The notes beneath the pieces were generated by a model. That model made no database searches. It worked only from the letters and a program-made list of their open reading frames with translations, and was not told where the DNA came from. A stretch of 64,000 bases of DNA, taken from the NCBI GenBank assembly GCA_022447625.1, contig JAKVAX010000011.1, positions 1 to 64,000 on the forward strand, read 5' to 3'. Positions 63,067 to 64,000 of this stretch are shown here, piece by piece. Every line of letters starts with the position of its first letter. Position 1 is the first letter of the stretch. The DNA comes from Flavobacteriales bacterium. GTDB taxonomy: Bacteria > Bacteroidota > Bacteroidia > Flavobacteriales_D > Sanyastnellaceae. A program made the position numbers and the translations under genes.

Positions 63067-64000
63067 AATTGATCATATCAATAAAGTCTTGCTCTGAAAT
63101 AATCGGAATCCCAAAGTCTTCAGCTTTCTTTAGCTTACTTGGTCCCATCTTGTCACCAGCCAATACGTAATCTGTCTTCTTAGAGATAGAACCTACGTTC
63201 TTACCACCATTCGCCTCAATGGCTGCCTTAATCTCATTGCGTGAATACTGAGTAAATACGCCTGAGACTACGAAGCTCTTTCCTTCCAACAATGCGCTTG
63301 TTGGTCCTTCACTTTCTTCAGCTTCGAATTGCAATCCAGCTTCTCGAAGTGAAGCAACAATTTCTTGGTTATTCTCTTGAGCGAAGAACTCAATAACACT
63401 CTCCGCAATACGTTCACCGATCTCATCTGCGGCAACTAATTCCTCCAACGATGCGGCTTGGAGCGCATCGATCGTTTTGAATTCTTTCGTCAGTTTCTTT
63501 GCTACCGTCTCCCCAACATATCGAATACCTAATGCGAAAAGCACCTTAGCAAAAGGACGTTCTTTCGAGGCGGTCAATCCTTCAAGAAGCTTTTCTACTG
63601 AACGCTCTCCCATGCGCTCGAGAGGAAGAACATCCTCCGCTTCGAGCTGATAGAGTGAAGCCGCATTCTTCAGTAGGCCAGCCTCCCAAAGTTGGTCAAT
63701 GGTCTCTGGTCCGAGTCCATCAATATTCATCGCCTTGCGTGAAATGAAGTGTTCCATGCGCCCCTTGATCTGTGGCGGACAGCCCGTTTCATTCGGACAA
63801 TAATGTTGAGCTTCTCCTTCCTTGCGGATCAACTCAGTACCACATTCAGGACAATGGGTAATGTAAACATGCGGTTTTGAATCAGCAGGACGTTTCGATA
63901 GCTCCACTCCTGTGACCTTAGGAATGATCTCACCTCCTTTCTCCACAAACACGTAGTCTCCTTCTCGGATATCGAGCTTTTCAATTTGGTCAGCGTTGTG
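63065..64000 (-). CDS. ligA: NAD-dependent DNA ligase, C-terminal part (runs off the window)
   Basis: LigA seals nicks during replication and repair using NAD. The 311 visible residues begin HNADQIEKLDIREGD at the window edge and cover four regions. These are the end of the OB domain (EKGGEIIPKV), the zinc finger (CPECGT, then C..C in HYCPNETGC), the helix-hairpin-helix region (LDGLGPETIDQLWEAG-type, RYVGETVAKKL) and the BRCT domain (about the last 75 residues, FVVSGVFTQYSRNEIKAAIE). The adenylation domain lies outside. No break is seen. Confidence 0.95.
   Translation of the reverse strand, partial: HNADQIEKLDIREGDYVFVEKGGEIIPKVTGVELSKRPADSKPHVYITHCPECGTELIRKEGEAQHYCPNETGCPPQIKGRMEHFISRKAMNIDGLGPETIDQLWEAGLLKNAASLYQLEAEDVLPLERMGERSVEKLLEGLTASKERPFAKVLFALGIRYVGETVAKKLTKEFKTIDALQAASLEELVAADEIGERIAESVIEFFAQENNQEIVASLREAGLQFEAEESEGPTSALLEGKSFVVSGVFTQYSRNEIKAAIEANGGKNVGSISKKTDYVLAGDKMGPSKLKKAEDFGIPIISEQDFIDMIN

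Overview
The window reads as chromosomal DNA of a member of the Bacteroidota, most likely Flavobacteriales. The signs are: a SusC/SusD outer-membrane pair; two proteins with the type A sorting tail of the type IX secretion system (T9SS); lipoproteins with acidic residues after the lipobox cysteine; promoter elements of the form TAnnTTTG with no clear Shine-Dalgarno sequences; and conserved gene strings such as lptD / amidase / MlaD / Fe-S proteins and Nudix-pyrE-SRPBCC-birA-rsfS-ftsH-DUF2007-cdsA-psd. The genus cannot be fixed from sequence alone. No tRNA, rRNA, CRISPR array, prophage or recognisable defence system was found.

Layout. 1-2.4 kb: the tail of a transposase, then three paralogous membrane proteins. 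2.4-10.3 kb: LptD diverging from an amidase / MCE / Fe-S / fabG run; the membrane Fe-S gene carries an in-frame TAA. 10.3-19.7 kb: a VWA-like membrane protein, a prohibitin-like protein, a DUF218 protein, rpmB, cinA, a DUF4197 lipoprotein, a T9SS BNR-repeat protein and a RAYT-type Y1 transposase. 19.7-30.4 kb: mostly minus-strand housekeeping genes (psd, cdsA, ftsH, rsfS, pyrE, coaD, rsmD, DUF3822). 30.4-37.7 kb: a candidate structured RNA, ndk, monomeric NADP isocitrate dehydrogenase, a RecD-like helicase, ornithine aminotransferase and an outer-membrane protein. 37.7-51.8 kb: a CBS-like PLP enzyme, a LolE-like permease, a NamZ-like muramidase, an S41 peptidase, an ECF sigma factor with a small membrane protein, PdeM, a broken porin-like gene, aconitase and a MacB-like permease. 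51.8-64 kb: a Tat-type pirin, a possible caspase-fold protein, a four-gene operon of SusC, SusD and two S51 (cyanophycinase-like) peptidases, a patatin, a barrel-like protein and the 3' part of ligA.

Three patterns go beyond ordinary annotation. (1) Many intergenic gaps are built from degenerate tandem repeats with an exact 7-base period. They reuse a small vocabulary of words at distant loci, and inverted copies flank the RAYT transposase gene. (2) A 15-base motif, TTCCGCGnTAGCGAA, occurs about 15 times, almost always inside genes and mostly in one codon phase encoding (F/V/I)-A-x-A-E. This looks like selection on DNA rather than on protein. (3) The SusC-SusD-S51-S51 operon looks like an uptake locus for an Asp-rich polymer such as cyanophycin, with a lipid-anchored and a T9SS-secreted peptidase. 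Two genes are interrupted by in-frame stops with the frame otherwise intact. Several promoters sit so close to the start codon that leaderless mRNAs are implied.
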